Assembly (NCBI RefSeq): GCF_000719335.1
Contig: NZ_JOGB01000032.1
Location: 21,247 to 85,246 of the forward strand
DNA: 64,000 nucleotides
Direction of reading: 5' to 3'
Origin: Streptomyces sp. NRRL S-87
GTDB taxonomy: Bacteria > Actinomycetota > Actinomycetes > Streptomycetales > Streptomycetaceae
In this document: positions 62,744-64,000 of the stretch, piece by piece
How the letters are laid out: every line of letters begins with the position of its first letter
Numbering within the stretch: position 1 is the first letter of the stretch
Translations under genes and position numbers: made by a program
Notes under the pieces: model-generated
Told to the model about the DNA's origin: nothing
Databases searched by the model: none
The model's input: the letters and a program-made list of their open reading frames with translations, nothing else

Positions 62744-63958
62744 ATGCGGAGCGACGGGATGACGGGTGTCGGCGACGGCGCGGGGAGCGGGTCTGATCAC
62801 GCCGAGCGGCTGCGCCGGTGGCGGCTCGTGCTCGGCGGCGGGGAAGCGGCGGACGGCACGGGGTGCGTGCTGGGCGGGCGGGACGCCGCCATGGACGGTG
62901 CCCTCGGCGCCCTGTACGGCGGCGGGTCCGGAGCGGGCACCGGCGGCGGCCGCAGGCGCGGGGGGAACGAGCGCGCGGCCGGCCTCGGCGGCTCGGCGCC
63001 GTCCGTGGCGCGCTGGCTCGGAGACATCCGCACGTACTTCCCCAGCTCCGTGGTGCGGGTGATGCAGCGCGACGCCATCGACCGGCTCGGCCTGGCAGCG
63101 CTCCTGATGGAGCCGGAGATGCTCGAGGCCGTCGAGGCGGACGTGCACCTGGTCGGCACCCTGCTCTCGCTCAACAAGGCCATGCCGGAGACCACCAAGG
63201 AGACCGCCCGGGCCGTGGTCCGCAAGGTGGTCGAGCAGTTGGAGAAGCGGCTCTCGACCCGCACCCGGGCCACGCTCACGGGGGCCCTCGACCGGTCGGC
63301 CAGGATCAGCCGCCCGCGCCACCGGGACATCGACTGGGACCGGACCATCCGGGCCAACCTGAAGAACTACCTGCCCGAGTACCGCACGGTCGTGCCGGAG
63401 CGGCTGGTCGGCCACGGCCGGGCGGCGCAGTCGGTGAAGAAGGACGTGATCCTGTGCATCGACCAGTCCGGTTCGATGGCCGCGTCCGTCGTCTACGCGT
63501 CCGTCTTCGGCGCGGTGCTCGCCTCCATGCGGTCCATCGCCACCCGGCTCGTCGTCTTCGACACGGCGGTGGTGGACCTGACCGACCAGCTCGACGACCC
63601 GGTGGACGTGCTCTTCGGCACCCAGTTGGGCGGCGGCACGGACATCAACCGAGCGTTGGCCTACTGCCAGTCCAAGATCACCCGGCCGGCCGACACGGTG
63701 GTGGTCCTGATCAGCGACCTGTACGAGGGCGGGATCAGGAACGAGATGCTCAAGCGGGTCGCGGCGATGAAGGCAGCGGGCACGCAGTTCGTGACCCTGC
63801 TCGCGCTGTCGGACGAGGGCGCCCCGGCCTACGACCGCGAACACGCGGCCGCACTGGCCGCCCTCGGCGCCCCGGCCTTCGCCTGCACCCCCGACCTCTT
63901 CCCGGAGGTCATGGCTGCCGCGATCGAGAAGCGTCCGCTGCCGGTTCCGGAACGGTAG
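62744..63958 (+). CDS. VWA-domain protein of the MoxR-VWA locus
   Basis: 404 residues from ATG 62744 with GAGGGGGAGCG upstream. Residues 1-75 are Gly-rich; a helical region follows (about 85-230, with VVRVMQRDAIDRLGL and RHRDIDWDRTIRANLKNYL); the VWA domain (about 233-400) carries the complete MIDAS metal site: D-x-S-x-S in CIDQSGSM (Asp240, Ser242, Ser244), Thr in GGGTDI and Asp325 in LISDLYEGG. CoxE/YehP-like. With a MoxR ATPase in the same operon it should bind a client or the ATPase through the metal site. A 105-base heptamer array separates it from the upstream gene, so co-transcription is likely but not certain. Confidence 0.92.
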   Translation: MRSDGMTGVGDGAGSGSDHAERLRRWRLVLGGGEAADGTGCVLGGRDAAMDGALGALYGGGSGAGTGGGRRRGGNERAAGLGGSAPSVARWLGDIRTYFPSSVVRVMQRDAIDRLGLAALLMEPEMLEAVEADVHLVGTLLSLNKAMPETTKETARAVVRKVVEQLEKRLSTRTRATLTGALDRSARISRPRHRDIDWDRTIRANLKNYLPEYRTVVPERLVGHGRAAQSVKKDVILCIDQSGSMAASVVYASVFGAVLASMRSIATRLVVFDTAVVDLTDQLDDPVDVLFGTQLGGGTDINRALAYCQSKITRPADTVVVLISDLYEGGIRNEMLKRVAAMKAAGTQFVTLLALSDEGAPAYDREHAAALAALGAPAFACTPDLFPEVMAAAIEKRPLPVPER

Positions 63959-63965
63959 CTGCGGT

Positions 63966-64000
63966 TCGGGGGAGGGGAGGGAGGGAGGGGGGAGGGGAGG
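63966..64000 (+). repeat. G-rich tract after the VWA gene, window edge
   Basis: Runs of three to six G separated by single A (GGGGGAGGGGAGGGAGGG and on), a canonical G-quadruplex pattern on the + strand; it continues to the window end. Confidence 0.8.

Overview
The window is a high-GC Streptomyces chromosome segment. The identification rests on near-complete matches to developmental proteins found in this genus (WhiD, BldM, the ECF sigma factor ShbA), on guaB3, icmB and a groES-groEL1 operon with two CIRCE operators, and on the strong GC bias at third codon positions. I see no prophage, insertion sequence, CRISPR array, rRNA or tRNA. The first 54 kb looks like conserved core chromosome. The last 9 kb looks more variable.

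Layout. 0-4 kb: the 3' end of rimI overlapping tsaD (a t6A tRNA-modification operon), two small genes and a methyltransferase. 4-7.3 kb: two tandem lipoprotein polysaccharide deacetylases converging on a SEDS (FtsW/RodA) glycosyltransferase. 7.3-9.8 kb: HrcA/CIRCE-controlled groES-groEL1. 9.8-13.2 kb: SnoaL-like, SDR, MOSC and LysR genes. 13.2-15.6 kb: whiD, bldM and shbA, with a textbook sigma-BldN promoter before bldM. 15.7-18.6 kb: guaB and guaB3, with a sigma-R-type promoter before guaB. 18.7-22.6 kb: a membrane protein, a nucleotide-sugar dehydrogenase homologue lacking its catalytic residues, and glpD.

22.9-31 kb: three large membrane Ser/Thr kinase-like proteins in a row. The outer two look active and the middle one is a pseudokinase; all three end in a similar extracytoplasmic domain. 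31-36.6 kb: succinic-semialdehyde dehydrogenase with a GMC oxidoreductase, then a secreted protein with an LAXTG sortase signal. 37-40 kb: chorismate mutase, guaA (so guaB, guaB3 and guaA lie within 24 kb) and a class II aldolase. 40-47.4 kb: membrane proteins and an envelope-stress-like module, in which a PspC/Toastrack-type protein diverges from a PspC-histidine kinase/LuxR response regulator pair, followed by a C40 peptidase. 47.6-54.6 kb: a small membrane protein, pcrA, an M23 peptidase, a lipase and icmB.

54.7-64 kb: a divergent five-gene locus: DUF5691 and a SWIM zinc-finger protein on one strand, and a MoxR AAA+ ATPase, a DUF5682 protein and a VWA protein on the other. It resembles the uncharacterised yehLMPQ set of E. 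coli and the MoxR-VWA ATPase/adaptor systems. It is also the part of the window richest in repeats: a large imperfect palindrome, heptamer repeats, coding minisatellites and a G-rich tract. It is the best candidate here for an undescribed system.
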